Origin: Phaeosaccion multiseriatum
Lineage: Eukaryota; Ochrophyta, other classes
Direction of reading: 5' to 3'
Assembly (NCBI GenBank): GCA_965112735.1
Contig: OZ218955.1
Span: 1,612,001 to 1,676,000, forward strand
Length of the DNA: 64,000 nucleotides
In this document: positions 49,676 through 61,005 of the stretch, in pieces
Layout of the letters: the number at the start of each line of letters is the position of its first letter
How positions within the stretch are numbered: the stretch's first letter is position 1
Made by a program: the position numbers and the translations under genes
Notes under the pieces: generated by a model
Seen by the model: only the letters and a program-made list of their open reading frames with translations
Databases searched by the model: none
What the model was told of the DNA's origin: nothing

Positions 49676-50013
49676 GACAAGAGGAGGGTTGCACAAAGGA
49701 GAGCTATGATATGGTGGAGGAAAGGGAAGGAAAAGATGTGACCTCTCAGTTTCGGCTCGCCCGTCCTTTCGCAAAACGTTTGTCTTCAACCCGCGACAAG
49801 ATCTCTCTCGTAAACCAGCTGCAGCAGCGTGAGCAACAGCAGAACATCAGCCACCAGCGGCACACTCGAGTCTTCCTTTGTTAGCGCGTGATCTTTATCG
49901 CGGATCACATCTTCCTCCCTTTTCCGTTAGATCTTCGCTCGAAGGAGCTTTCCGTTCTTTGTGATATAAAGTCTTAGGGCCGTTCTTAAAGCCTTTGATC
50001 AGACGCGGCGCCG
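49676..50013. promoter_or_regulatory. Divergent upstream region shared by the IMPase and DNL genes
   Basis: 338 bp between start codons. The DNL-proximal half has AT-rich TGATATAAAGTC at about 49960, which resembles a TATA box about 55 bp upstream of the DNL ATG. Confidence 0.5.
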
Positions 50014-51252
50014 ATGACTAAGACGGGGTTTAGCATGCTACTGCTGGTGGTTCCGGTGCTGGCAGCGCTTGCCGTGTGCGAGGCCTTCACCGGCCCTGCG
50101 TGGTCCGGCTCCATCGCAAATCCATTCTCACCCGGTGCGACTGTGTTCAGCTCCAGGTCGAACGGGAGAAGCAGCAACCACCAGACCAGCCACCAACACC
50201 ATGACTGTGACCAAGACTGTGACCATGACCACGCCGATAACAGCTTTAACCATACGCCCTTGCTCGGGGGTCAGCATATCCCGCCAAACGAGGCAAGGGC
50301 AAGGACGGCAGCAGCGGCAGAGGAAGCAGCCTGGGCGCGAGAGGGAAAGAGAGGCCCCGGAGCGGTTGGATCATGGCGTAATGGAACACCGGTGAGTGTT
50401 ATTATCAAGAGGAGGTAGGCAGCAGCCCGGGCAATGTCTTCCTGGCGTTGTACTGTCTTTCGTTTCTAGTATGTACGTACATCTTGTCTTTCCCCTTCTT
50501 ACACCTCCTCCGTATTGGGCCGCCCTCCACCCTGTGCGACAACTGCGCAGGTCCAAATGACAGAGCGTGAGATGGAGACGAAACTTGCGCTGGCCTTTAC
50601 ATGTAAAGTGTGCACAACCCGTGGAGTGTACAAGGTGAGGACGGAGGAGGGACCAAGCCGTCTCTCATGTAGTAGTTAGTTAGTTACATCGTATTGTAGG
50701 ACTCGTCTTTCATACCATATGCCATGCACACCCATGTCACGCCGTGTGCTAAACAAAGGCTCATGCATGTGGTGGTTCTTCGAATGAGAGCAGGTGAGCC
50801 GTGTGGCGTACCAGCGAGGGGTGGTGGTCGCCATCTGCAGAGGCTGCCAGTCCAAGCACCTCATTGCCGATAACTTAAAGAAGATGAACGTGCCGGGCTT
50901 CACCGGCAACATTGAGGACTACCTCGCCAAGACCAGGGGGGAGAGCGTGAGGAAGTTGTCCGCCTGTGGTGGAGACGACCTCGCGGAAAAGACGGCAGAC
51001 TACCTTGCCGGAGGAGGGAGTGCCGTCATGAGCGGGGCGAGCAAGAGGGAGGCGGGGAGTGGGGAGGTGGCGAGCAGTGAAAGCGAGGACGGTGGGCATG
51101 ATGAGGCGGGCGAGGGGGAGGGGGTGGTGCCGCTGACCGACGAGGAGCTCCAGACCGGCGTGCTGAGGGAGACCGTGCGCTCGGAGGAGGAGATTCAGGA
51201 GCAGCGCTGGCAGGACGAGGAGGAAGAGGCGCAGCAGCAGCAGCAGCAGTGA
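50014..51252 (+). CDS. DNL-type zinc-finger (Hep1/Tim15/Zim17 family) protein with bipartite plastid-type presequence
   Basis: Three exons (50014-50391, 50551-50634, 50794-51252) give 306 residues. The zinc ribbon is formed by FTCKVC (C144, C147) and AICRGC (C169, C172), followed by KHLIADNL and NIEDYL, the DNL signature. In mitochondria and plastids these proteins keep Hsp70 soluble and active. Residues 8-22 form a hydrophobic signal-peptide core (MLLLVVPVLAALAV) ending CEA/FTGPAW. Ala-Phe at a predicted cleavage site is the ASAF-type signal of heterokont complex plastids, and a Ser/Arg-rich transit-like stretch follows. Plastid targeting is therefore inferred. The C-terminus is unusually long and acidic and ends in Gln repeats (CAG)n. 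A His/Asp-rich patch (HHDCDQDCDHDHAD, about 68-81) lies before the domain. Confidence 0.9.
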
Positions 51253-51704
51253 AAAGGGGGGGGGGGGGGAGGATGGGAGGGCTGGTTTGACTGAGTATGC
51301 ATGTGGCGGTGCATCTGGATGTGGACGGTGCCATCCCCGTGCCCCAAGCGCCCTACTTGTCCTCTGCTTTGTCTCGCAGTCAGTCCCTGTGGGAACACGC
51401 TGTGCGTACGTGCGCGTGCGTGTGTGTGTGTGTGTGTGTGCGTGCAGCTGCGGGCAACTTGGATTGCCTACGCCTGGGCCATTGACACATGAAAAGGGGG
51501 GGGGGCACGACTCCCAGGGGGGAATGAATAGTTCCAACAAACCTTGATGTGCGAAGGAGGGAGGGGAGCAGGCAGACAGACGGCCAGGCAGACAGGCAGA
51601 CAGGCAGACAGGCAGACAGGCAGACACCAGGAAGGGTCGGTATGTACGACATGTGTATGGGGAAAGAAGGGACACAGGGAGAGAAAGGGGGAGGAAGGAA
51701 GAGA

Positions 51705-51756
<52 letters not shown>

Positions 51757-52249
51757 TATGTGGCGGGAGTGGAGTTCCCTTTCTGCCATGACTGGTGACC
51801 AGCTGGTGTGCGGGGCGGCTCTGGCTTAAGCCCACCCAGCCATCCACTGCCATCCACTTTGGAAGGGTTTACTACATAGGAGTGAAGGGTTGGGGAGTTT
51901 GTTTATCAATGGGGGAAGCGGCGGGGATTACTACGGTCAGGTGATGCTACATATTATATAATATTATATAGGGTAAGGGGTAGGGCCAGGGTCCCCATTG
52001 TGTTGTGTTGTGTATAGTGAGAGCGGGTGGTGTGGTGTAAGAGTGGGAGAGGGGAGGGAGAAAGAGAGGAAGAAAGAGGAAGAGAGCACTGAGGAGGAGT
52101 GCGAATAGCAGAGATGCTTGTCTGAGAGAGAAAGACGAGAACATGACAGGGTAGTTGTCCAAGAACGACTAAACACAAATATATCAGCTTTCATTCTTTT
52201 TACTGTTAAGATCTTGTTATTATTGATATTATTATTTAATTAATTAAAA

Positions 52250-52289
<40 letters not shown>

Positions 52290-52434
52290 TATTAGGGTGT
52301 GGACATAAACAAGCCCACTGATGGCTTGTCACAGCAGCGAGACCGCTGATGAGTCACCCACTACAGGGCCTACCTACAGTACATGAGAAGAATAAGTGGA
52401 TCACTCCATGGTGTAAAAAAAAAAAAGGGTTCAC
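51253..52434. other. Intergenic region between convergent DNL and DZIP1 genes
   Basis: No gene in 1.2 kb. It includes (GT)n at about 51420-51440, (CAGG/CAGA)n at about 51570-51625, (GA)n at about 51711-51753, an exact CATCCACTGCCATCC phrase at 51841, and an A/T-only stretch at about 52213-52290 with (AT)n, the most AT-rich spot of the window. Confidence 0.7.
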
Positions 52435-52944
52435 TTAGTTAACATCGTGCTCGTACCGATCCGCCCTCTCGAGCGTGTTAGCCTTATCCTCCGTCTCCAT
52501 GGTCCTATCCCAGTCGTCGTCATCGTCATCATCATCATCAGCGTGACCAGTCCCTGCAGTGTCGAGTGTGCCCGACAAACCCATCACTCCCTCCTCCTCC
52601 TCCTCCTCTTCCTCCTCGCGGGGCTGAGGTGTACCGATGGACGCAGCAGAGTAGGCAAGTGCGGACTCTTCCTCGTCGACAGAGCGAAGCGAGCGTACCA
52701 CCGACCCCCCTGTGTCCGTCAGCAACTGGGCTTCAGTGCCTCCCCCTCCCCCCTCACCCGCCACAGAGGCGACCCCCCCCGCACTGCTCTCCCCCATCTC
52801 CCCACCACCCCCGCCGAGCCCCACCCCGAGGCTCGGAGGCAGTCTCGCGGAGTTGTCCCCCAGTTGGCTCATGCTGTATTCGAGGTTGCTCATGGAGTCT
52901 TGGCTCATGTCGATGGCCGCCTCCTCCGCCCCCTCTCCTCGCCG

Positions 52945-53002
<58 letters not shown>

Positions 53003-56000
53003 CCTCCCTCCTCCTCTTCCTTCTCCGGGTTCTCAGCATTGTACTCGTACGCACCCCTCTCCTCCTCCTCTCCATCACCACGCCTGAGAAGGTCGTCCTC
53101 CTCTTCATCGGTTCTCTCCTCTTCCTCTTCCTCCTCCTCCTCCTCTCCTTCAAATCCATCGCCAGCAGCAGAAGGACCAGGGACACGGAGAGAGACAGGA
53201 CCCCTCTGTGAGCTTCTCACCACACCAGCAGTCTGGTGCCCCCTGTCTCCCCTGCCCCCGCTACCCCCGCTCCTCTTCGCTGCCTTCGCTGCCCTTGCCC
53301 CTCTTGCCGGTGCGGCCGCCATCACCTCGTCCTCCTCGTCCTCGTCCTGCCCCTCCCCGCCCATCTCCCTCAGCAGCTGCTGCTTGACAGCGGCGTCGAC
53401 ACTCCGCTGCACGCCCTCGAGCCTTCGAGCCACTGCCGCAGGGCGAGTCTGCCTTCGAAACTCCGCCGACCTTTTGAGCTCATCGATAGACGACGCACCC
53501 ACCCCTCGCAACCCCCCCATGCTGTTACCAAACACGTCATCTTCATCGTAATCACCATCTCTTGTTCCTGCCTCTTGTTGTCTTTTCCAAGTTCCTGTGG
53601 ACAGGAGGTCTCCTCTGACGCGCCCCCGGTGGGCTTCCACTGCCCCTGCCACATTGTTGTCACCCAGCTCATCATCATCATCATCATCATCATCATGTTC
53701 GTCATCATCGTCATCCTCCTCGTGCTCGTAGTAGTCATCTGTTCGAAACATCACAGATGGCAGCAGATGACAGCAGATGGCAGGAGGTGAGAGAGAGACA
53801 GAGAGAGAGAGAGCCACAGGCGAAGGGACACAAAAAATGAACCAGATATACCTACTCCTCTCCTCTCCAAAAGAATGGGACCAGATATACCTACTCCTCT
53901 CCTCTCGGCTGGCGCCCCTCGCTTCGCTCACCTCTTCGCAAGGGACTCCCACTACCATAGCTCTGAGAAAGCTCCTTCGACCCTCCGCCTCCTCCTCTGC
54001 TCTTGCTGCTCCTCCTCCTGGCTGTGGTCCTGCCACTGCTCCAGGTGCTGTTTCCGTCGATGCGGCGGTCGATATCTGCCAGAGAGTGCTGCACACTAGC
54101 GGACTGCCGGGCCTCGCTGTGTGTGTGTGTGTGGGGGGGGGGGGGGGAGGGGGCGGGGGACAAGCACACAACATTGATTGTTCAGTTTGAGTTCCAATTG
54201 TGTGGCCATTTCGACCTTCACCTCATCTCGATCACAGATGACAGAGATCATCTACGTCTACGTATCTGCCCAAGTACGTATCTACCTACCTGCCTTTCTC
54301 CCTCCCTCCCTACCTACCTCCCCACCTACGTTCTTACCTACCTCCCTACCTACCAACCTCCCTCCCTCCCTACCCACCACCCTACCCACCATACACCTTA
54401 CCTAGGTATGGTCTTCTCATACAAGTCCATCAGATCATCAACCTGTCCATCCGAGAGCAACTCGCCCTCCGCACAGTGCAGGAGGAGATCTCCCGCAGTC
54501 TGCATGGCCCACAGGACGGAGCTGTCCTCATCGATGGCGACGGCTGTATTCGACTTGAGGGACTTGAACACCACTCTCTGGGCCTGCTGTCGAGCGGGCT
54601 TGAGCCCCCAAGCTCTGGCGACTGCTCGACACACATCACCAACGTCCATACCTCGCTTCACCTCCAGGTCCTTCACCTCTCTGCCCCGGGGAGGACCGCG
54701 AGGAGGGTTTCCGGTTCGGATGTTCAAACGCCAAGAAGAAGGGATTTGGCTTGCGGCTGGTGCAGCTCTCTTCGGCCTCGAAACAGCTGGCTTGTTGGCC
54801 GGCTGCTGCTGCTGCTGTTGCTGCTGGTTCTGCTCGCTGATGCTCCTTCGAAGCTCTGCTAAATCCCTCTCATATCTATCCAAGCTCACCTGGGCCTCTA
54901 CATTGGTGCTGGTGCTCTTCTTCCTCGCGCCGCTTGCTTCCCCTGCCCCGTCGTCGTCGTCCTGCAGCTCTCCAGCATTGCTACCCTTCCCTCCATACAA
55001 CCCACCTCCACTCTTTAAGGCCCGCAGCTCTTCTAACGCCCCCTCCATACTCGTCCTCACCCCCTCCAAGCTGTCGTCCACAAGCCCTCCAAGCAGACGA
55101 GGGAGGCCAGCTTCGAGGTCTCTCATGCGCTTCTCCATCACCTGGTGGGTAGTGAGCGAGTGAGTGAGGGGGGAGGGAGGGAGGGAGGGAGGGGAGGGAG
55201 GGAGAAAGTGAGTGAGTGAGTTTGTGAGTGAGTGAGTGAGTGTGGTGAGAGAAATGGGGTGGATGAGTGAGTGAGAGAGTGAGTGAGAGAGTGAGTGCGG
55301 AGGTGGAAGGAGGAACGGTGGAGGGCGAGGGGTGGGGGTGCGGGTAGTGATGAACGCGGAAAGACAAAGGCAGGAGACTTGTCGTCGCATGCGCCAAGAT
55401 AAAACCCGGCGGCACGAAGACGAACACGAGCACAACAACAAACACAACTACAACCACAAAAACACGAACACAATCACAAACATAAACACTAGGCGACGAT
55501 TCACACACCTCCGTCACCTCCATTTCCTGCGCCTTCCTCAAGCCGTCCTCTCGAGACATACCCCACTGGAGCTGCTGCTGCATCAGCCCCACGAGCGTCG
55601 CCACTTGCCCAGCCACCTTCTCATCCCCTCCTCCTCTTCTGCCGCCGCACCCCCTCGCCTCGGGATCAGTCACCACAAGAGTACTCTCCGACGGTATCTT
55701 GCACTCCTCAAGGGTGGCGTCAGGGTGAAGATGCACACCCCTGTGCAAGATGGATGCGCTCTGTGAAAGGAGCGACGGTCGAGCACCAACAGCCCCCCCC
55801 CCCTCCCCATCCTGCCCTGCACCCCTGTCTCTGTTATCTGTAGTCGCCGTTTGTGAAGCGGCGCGCCCAACCTTGGCCAGCAGCATCGCCACGGTAGCTT
55901 TCTTCTCGATGAGAACCTCCACGCACACGCCGCTGTTTCCTCCTCCTCCTCCTCCTCCTCCTCCTCTGCCTCCGATGCCCCCTTCCCGGCCCCCCTCAAC

Positions 56001-56396
56001 GCCTTCCTCTGCGGCAGCGGTTTCCATCGGAGGCAGCTGAACGAATAGGACCAGCTGCTGCTGCTCCTCTATACTGGCCATTGCAGCGGCCTTAGCCTTT
56101 GCCAACGCTCTCTCTGCCGCTGCGTCCGTCTCTCTCTCTGCTGTCATTGCCACAGTAGCTGCCGCCGCCGCCGCCGCCGCCGCTGCTGCTGCCGCCGCAT
56201 CTCGCTCCTCCTGAGTCCCCCCACCACCCCCTCCTCGACCTCCTCCCCCATGCTTGCGTCCAATGTGTTGCTGTAGGTACACCTCCCCTGTGAAAATCTT
56301 GCCGCAAGTGAGGCAAGAATGGTGTCCCTCTGCCCCCCCTGCCCGACCCCTTCCTGCCTGCGGGGGGGGAGCCACAGCCAGCAGCTGCTCGTACCT

Positions 56397-56427
<31 letters not shown>

Positions 56428-56751
56428 GGGCGAGGCGAGGGTCGAGGAGTGGTGTATGGGTGCGTGGGGTGCCGGGGGGGTGCTGGGGATGAGTAGCGCG
56501 GATGGGAGGCGTATGGAGAGGAGCGAGTGAGGGGGTGGCGACGGGATGTAGGAACGGGCCTTCCGACGACGGATAGTAGCTCAGTTAGTCCTTCCTCTCC
56601 CTCTGGTTTCTGCACTCTGTCTTTCAGCCCTTTGACTACTGCCTGCCTGTTTGTCTGCCTGCGTGGACAACAGTTGACTGCCGTTCCTTGTCTCTGTCTC
56701 TGTCCCTCGTGCCTGCCCCTTTCTCTTTCTTTCTCTCTCTCTCATGTGTAC

Positions 56752-56793
<42 letters not shown>

Positions 56794-57847
56794 TTTCACG
56801 CACACTCTACACACCTGTTTATGGTCCTGCGCTTCTGCCGCACCTCCTTGCGGAGTCTCTTTTCGGTGTCTGAAAAGCGGTGTAAGCGGTGCCTGCCTTC
56901 CGTCAGCTCCCCCTGCAGCGCTCCGTATCTGATGGTAGTACATAGCAAATGCACCAGGACACAGACAGGGACATTGATAAACTGATGAACATTGCGCGTC
57001 AAGAGCACAGCAAGGGCGTGAAACAGGTATTGCTTCCCCCGCCCCTCCTCTTCAGAGAAGTTGGTCGTTCGACAGACCAGTCGACTCGCAGCGAAGCCTT
57101 CCTCCTCACCTCATTGCCAGTGTCTCTAGACTAGCGGCAAGAGTGTCCTGAACGCTAAGCAGGTACTCCAGCGTCAGCTGCGACAATTGAAAGAGCTTTA
57201 AAAACGTATCGTCGCTGTGCAACCGGAGGTCGTCTCCAGTAAGGTCACTGAAGGTGATGTTCTCCAGAAATTGCTGCAGCACCTCGACGTCCGTGTCTTC
57301 CACCACTTTCTGCATGTCAACCCTGCCGATGGCGCGGAGATCCAGTTTCCCTGTACGGGCCTAGTGGGCGCGGGATGGAGTAGAGAGAGAGGCGGGGTGG
57401 AAGGGAACGAAAGGAGGTTGCTCGTAAGAGGGCTATTGCAAGCACGAGGTACGATCTGTGAGACTATGGGTCACCTCACGTCCGTCTATGGGCGACCGAA
57501 GCGATGCACACGGGGAGGAAAACAGTAAACGAGCAACTTAGCATCCCCTCTCGAGCCCAACAAGAAGAGATTAAATCCTGCTGGCTGGTGAGGTTTGAAC
57601 CCACCTGGAAGTAAAAAGACCGCCGCTTCAGGATCTGATCCACCAGGCCGAAGGGCTCCCCATCCTTGAGAACGGGGATACCATGGTTGATACTTATGCT
57701 GCCCATGCCTAACCCAATACCGGTCAATCCATCGTTGTATTGCCCCGCGGCGGAGTCAGCAGCACCTTCCTTTCGCTTCTCCTCCCCCTCGTCATGGACA
57801 GAACCAGTACCAACGTACGCGGACTTTAGCGTCGGGATACCCGCCAT
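52435..57847 (-). CDS. DZIP1: DZIP1-family basal body/ciliary zinc-finger protein
   Basis: Seven exons give 1,240 residues: 57847-57605, 57360-57110, 56928-56815, 56394-55509, 55141-54402, 54116-53932 and 53738-52435. The summed length is divisible by three with correct phases. The N-terminal DZIP module is clear: LKRRSFYFQ, then IGRVDMQKVVEDTDVEVLQQ, LENITFSDLTGDD and FLKLFQLSQLTLEYLLSVQD. The C2H2 finger CLTCGKIFTGEVYLQQHIGRKH-type sits near residue 230 after a coiled coil. A region at about 54430-54700 (LNIRTGN...VCRAVARAWGLK...LLLHCAEGELL) looks ubiquitin-like, an inference from pattern only. The C-terminal 430 residues are acidic, with poly-Asp from (ATC)n, and end DRYEHDVN. DZIP1 organises the ciliary transition zone and appendages, implying a flagellated life stage. 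Confidence 0.88.
52947..53001. repeat. (ATC)n tract encoding poly-Asp in DZIP1
   Basis: About 18 units. The minus-strand frame is GAT (Asp). Confidence 0.9.
56756..56792. repeat. (GT)n microsatellite in a DZIP1 intron
   Basis: About 18 GT units. On the transcript it is (CA)n immediately after the donor region of the exon ending at 56815. Confidence 0.88.
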
Positions 57848-57973
57848 GGAGCTTCGCTACGTGTAGCGTCCACTTCACTTTTTATGCCCCGGCCCGCCCA
57901 ACTGACACTCATTGACATATTCTCTCACATCCATCACTCACAAATGGTCACTTTGCCGTCCATCCCATTTTCC
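57848..57973. promoter_or_regulatory. Very short divergent promoter region between DZIP1 and the adaptin-binding gene
   Basis: The two outermost ATG codons are only 36 bp apart (57847 and 57884). With the alternative start at 57974 the spacing is 126 bp. The promoter must overlap 5' UTRs or coding sequence of one gene. Confidence 0.5.
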
Positions 57974-60757
57974 ATGAGCGACGCTTCAGCCGCAGCAGCA
58001 GCAGCAGCAACAGAAACTGGAGCCGCAAGCCTTAATGAAGTAGAACTAGAACCGGAGGAGGGAAAGAGAGAGAACGCTTCCTCCGTCGATGCGAGTCTCA
58101 CGGAGCTGATAGGAGACTACGTCCACGGAGGCTCGCCGCTCGTTAGCCCCGTGATGGAGAGTCTACAGGGCGTCGTGCAAGGCGGCTCGTTCTCGGGAGA
58201 GGGGGGAGGTGGGGGAGAAGGAGGAGGTGAAGGAGGACGAGAAGACGACGACGAGGAAGAAGAAGACCTGTTCGGGTTTCGAGACTTTCGCGTGGTAAGT
58301 TCACCCGTGCGACCATCCTCCCCAGCGAACACCGGCGGAGGCGGAGGTGTGCCGACCGTAGAGGGATCGGAGTCGGCTGCCGAGAAGGAGGAGAAGGAGG
58401 GCGAGGAGGCTGAGGGTGGTGGCAGAGCAGCAGGTACTGATGCTGCTGCTGCTGGGATGGACAGAGAGAGCGAGGGAGGAGACGGAATGATCCCTTTGCC
58501 ATCATCCTTCCCTCTGCAGCTCCAACTGGAGCTTCAGACGGCGGCCGCAGCAGTTGACTCGGGCTCCGATGACGGTATGGCGGACGATGAGAAACGCATT
58601 CGAAGAGAGGACGGGGTGCATCGCCTTACGGAGATCATGGAGGAGGTGAGCAGGGCAGGTTCTTCGCCCTTCAGAAAGCAGCAGCAGGACAAGGAGGGTA
58701 GTGGGGGCATCCGGAGATTATCTTTGTTCTCATCCGAGCAGGCAGAGGAGCGAGAGGAGCAAGAGGGGCCAGAGGATGAGGACCAAGCAGAGGGTGCTGC
58801 GGAGGAGGAGCAGGAGGGCAAGAAAGAGGAGGAGGAGGAGGAGGAGGAGGAGGAGGAGGAAGAGGAGGAGGAGGAGGAGGAGAAGGAGGAGGAGGAGGAG
58901 GAAGGGGGAGGTATCGTCGTTTCGGCTGCTCCTGAGGGTGGTCTGATGGATGGAGGCTGGCCTGGGGCAGGAGACCAAGGCCAAGGCGGGGGGATGGCTG
59001 CTGGTGCCGATGAGGGGCAGGGTCCTGTCGACCCCTTCGAGGGGCTAGGGCTTGCCACCGTTGTTGACGACGTGCTTCCTCCTCTGGGTGCGGTGGCTCC
59101 TGTGTCGGATGATTTGGCTGTATCATCAGCAGGAGTGGGAGGAGGAGGAGGAGGAGAGGGAGCGGCGGGGCTTCCCATTCCGGCAGAAGAAGCACAGTCC
59201 GCACAACCAACACTACCTGAAGCAACATCAGAAGCAGCATCAGATGCATTAGTTGCGCCATCGGAGGATAAATCAGGACAGGGAGGGGATGGAGGAGAAG
59301 GAGCTGTTGTTGCACCACTTGGTGATGCAACAGTTGGTGATACAGCAGGAGAAGGAACAGAGGGGGGGAGAGGAGAAGACCTTCAAGAGGAAGCCGTGCC
59401 TGCTCTCCTGTCCTTCGACTCCCTAGAGTCTGCTTCTGCCGTATCACCAACTGCTGTTGCTCCCTCCGCGAATCCATTTGATGCATTCGCGGACATACAA
59501 GCAGAAAGCGACCAGCTAGAGACCAATACAGAAGCAGGGACGGAAGCAGGGGGGGGAGAAGAAGAAGAAGGAGGCAGGGGGGATGAAGGACAAGCAGAGA
59601 AGAAGGGGAAGGAGGCAGAGGAAGACCAAGACGACGACTGGGGTGATTTTGCGGACTTCACAGCCGCCGGACCAGAAGCTGTGGTCGCTTCTCCGCCGCC
59701 ACCACCACCACCACCACCACCACCAGCAACAACAACAACAGCAGCAGCAGCAGCAGCAACAACAACAACAGGAGCAGCAGCAAGTGCATTGACTGAGGGA
59801 GGTAACGATGACGACGACGACGAATGGGCCGAGTTTGGGGGAGCCACAACTTCTGTTGCGGTGGCGCAAGCCCCTGCTGTGCCGGACCCAGCAGCAGCAG
59901 CAGCAGCAGCAGCAGCTGGTGATACAGCAGGTACAGCAGCGGTAAAGGTAGCACCTTCTGCCGTGCGAGTGGGGGAGCCGACTGCCTCGCTCCTGGAGAG
60001 GGCTCAGAAAGTCTTCGCACTCGCCTTCCCTATCACTCCGGCGGCAGCGGGGAGCAGTAGTAGTAGTGACGGTTTCAGCAGGTTCGATAAGGAGAGCGAT
60101 GGCGGCGGCGACGGCGCGACTGCTGCATCATACCTCACGCAAACGGCCCGTATGTCTGCTCTTGTGCCGACCAACAAGGGCATGGTTGGAGCCCTCGCTG
60201 CAGGAGGCGATGATGCTGATGACCATGCATCCGCTCTATCGTCCTCTGCTCCCGCTACTGCTGCTGTTTCACCAACTGCTTCAGCTGTCCGGCGGCAACA
60301 GGAGGTTGAGGGGGGCGGCCTCAACGCCTGGGCCGTCGGGTGCCTTCTCAATGCCGTGGCTCCTGTCCCTGACGCGCTGGATGTGGATGATATTGACATC
60401 GAAGAGACGGACCCCGAGAAAGCGAGCCGGATACGAAGGGCGTCGTTTCAGTCTCCGGTGCTGCCCTTGTTACGTGTGGAGGACGAGGACGAGAGCGACT
60501 TGCCTTGGAACGGGGGGGGGTCCGCTTCCGCTTCCAAAGATGTAGCAGAGGAAACACTCAGCGGGTTCGGAGGAAAGGGCAGCAGTGAAGGCAGTAACAG
60601 TAGCAGCAGTAGTGGCAGCAGCGGTAGCGGTGGCAAGGAGAAGGGGCAGCAGCACAAGGCCACAGAAGGGTTCGAGGCTGGAAGCAGGAGCGGGGAGCTT
60701 GAAGCCAGTCAGAAGGGTGGGGAAGAAGATGGGCAGGCGGGAGCTATGCGAGACTAG
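57884..60757 (+). CDS. Acidic disordered protein with WxxF and NPF motifs, aftiphilin-like clathrin/adaptin accessory candidate
   Basis: A single uninterrupted exon codes for 957 residues. If ATG 57974 (MSDASAAAA) is the true start, the protein has 927. Visible motifs are DLFGFRDF (about 128), NPFDAFADI (about 530), DDDWGDFADF (about 583), DDDEWAEFGG (about 645) and SDGFSRFDK (about 727). Acidic WGDF/DFxxF/WAEF peptides bind gamma-ear domains of AP-1 and GGA adaptors. NPF binds EH domains. Aftiphilin carries comparable clusters. A possible conserved C-terminal patch is LNAWAVGCLLNAV (about 812). The rest is Glu/Gly/Ala/Ser low complexity, including a Glu run at about 58830-58900. Five or more dispersed-element copies occur in both orientations (VGDTA and AVSPTA). 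The trafficking role is inferred from short motifs only. Confidence 0.65.
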   Translation: MPRPAQLTLIDIFSHIHHSQMVTLPSIPFSMSDASAAAAAAATETGAASLNEVELEPEEGKRENASSVDASLTELIGDYVHGGSPLVSPVMESLQGVVQGGSFSGEGGGGGEGGGEGGREDDDEEEEDLFGFRDFRVVSSPVRPSSPANTGGGGGVPTVEGSESAAEKEEKEGEEAEGGGRAAGTDAAAAGMDRESEGGDGMIPLPSSFPLQLQLELQTAAAAVDSGSDDGMADDEKRIRREDGVHRLTEIMEEVSRAGSSPFRKQQQDKEGSGGIRRLSLFSSEQAEEREEQEGPEDEDQAEGAAEEEQEGKKEEEEEEEEEEEEEEEEEEEKEEEEEEGGGIVVSAAPEGGLMDGGWPGAGDQGQGGGMAAGADEGQGPVDPFEGLGLATVVDDVLPPLGAVAPVSDDLAVSSAGVGGGGGGEGAAGLPIPAEEAQSAQPTLPEATSEAASDALVAPSEDKSGQGGDGGEGAVVAPLGDATVGDTAGEGTEGGRGEDLQEEAVPALLSFDSLESASAVSPTAVAPSANPFDAFADIQAESDQLETNTEAGTEAGGGEEEEGGRGDEGQAEKKGKEAEEDQDDDWGDFADFTAAGPEAVVASPPPPPPPPPPPATTTTAAAAAATTTTGAAASALTEGGNDDDDDEWAEFGGATTSVAVAQAPAVPDPAAAAAAAAAGDTAGTAAVKVAPSAVRVGEPTASLLERAQKVFALAFPITPAAAGSSSSSDGFSRFDKESDGGGDGATAASYLTQTARMSALVPTNKGMVGALAAGGDDADDHASALSSSAPATAAVSPTASAVRRQQEVEGGGLNAWAVGCLLNAVAPVPDALDVDDIDIEETDPEKASRIRRASFQSPVLPLLRVEDEDESDLPWNGGGSASASKDVAEETLSGFGGKGSSEGSNSSSSSGSSGSGGKEKGQQHKATEGFEAGSRSGELEASQKGGEEDGQAGAMRD
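59331..59343 (-). repeat. Dispersed element, exact copy in reverse orientation (coding)
   Basis: CAGTTGGTGATAC is read directly as ATVGDTAGEG. A two-mismatch copy (CACTTGGTGATGC) lies just upstream at 59316, as if tandemly duplicated. Confidence 0.9.
59441..59453 (+). repeat. Dispersed element GTATCACCAACTG, exact copy (coding)
   Basis: Forward copy in the same exon as the reverse copy 100 bp away, read as SAVSPTAVAP. Confidence 0.9.
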
Positions 60758-61005
60758 AGAGAGGCACTCTAACTGCCTGAAGAGCCGATGCAAGAGGAGA
60801 GGAGAGGAGAGGAGAGGAGAGGCCTGTGCTCACCTACTTGACCAAAATAGACGTGCTGTCTTCCTTAGCGCCGTACGGAACAAGTACCACTGTATTGAAT
60901 CCTTCTTTTCTTCTTCTTCTCTCTCACTCCCCCTCTCTCTGTATCTCTCACTTTCTCGCTCATCTCTCTCATATACACGCGCCCACACACAACACCCCTG
61001 TACTC
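60758..61005. other. Short region between convergent genes
   Basis: 248 bp with (GAGAG)n near 60800 and CT/CA-rich sequence. No gene. Confidence 0.6.

Noticed and set aside
54398-54403. Stop at 54398 as the end of DZIP1
   Set aside because: A GTAAGG donor just before it (CCTAG/GTAAGG) joins in phase to SEARQSASVQHSL at 54116. The downstream exons stay open to 52435.
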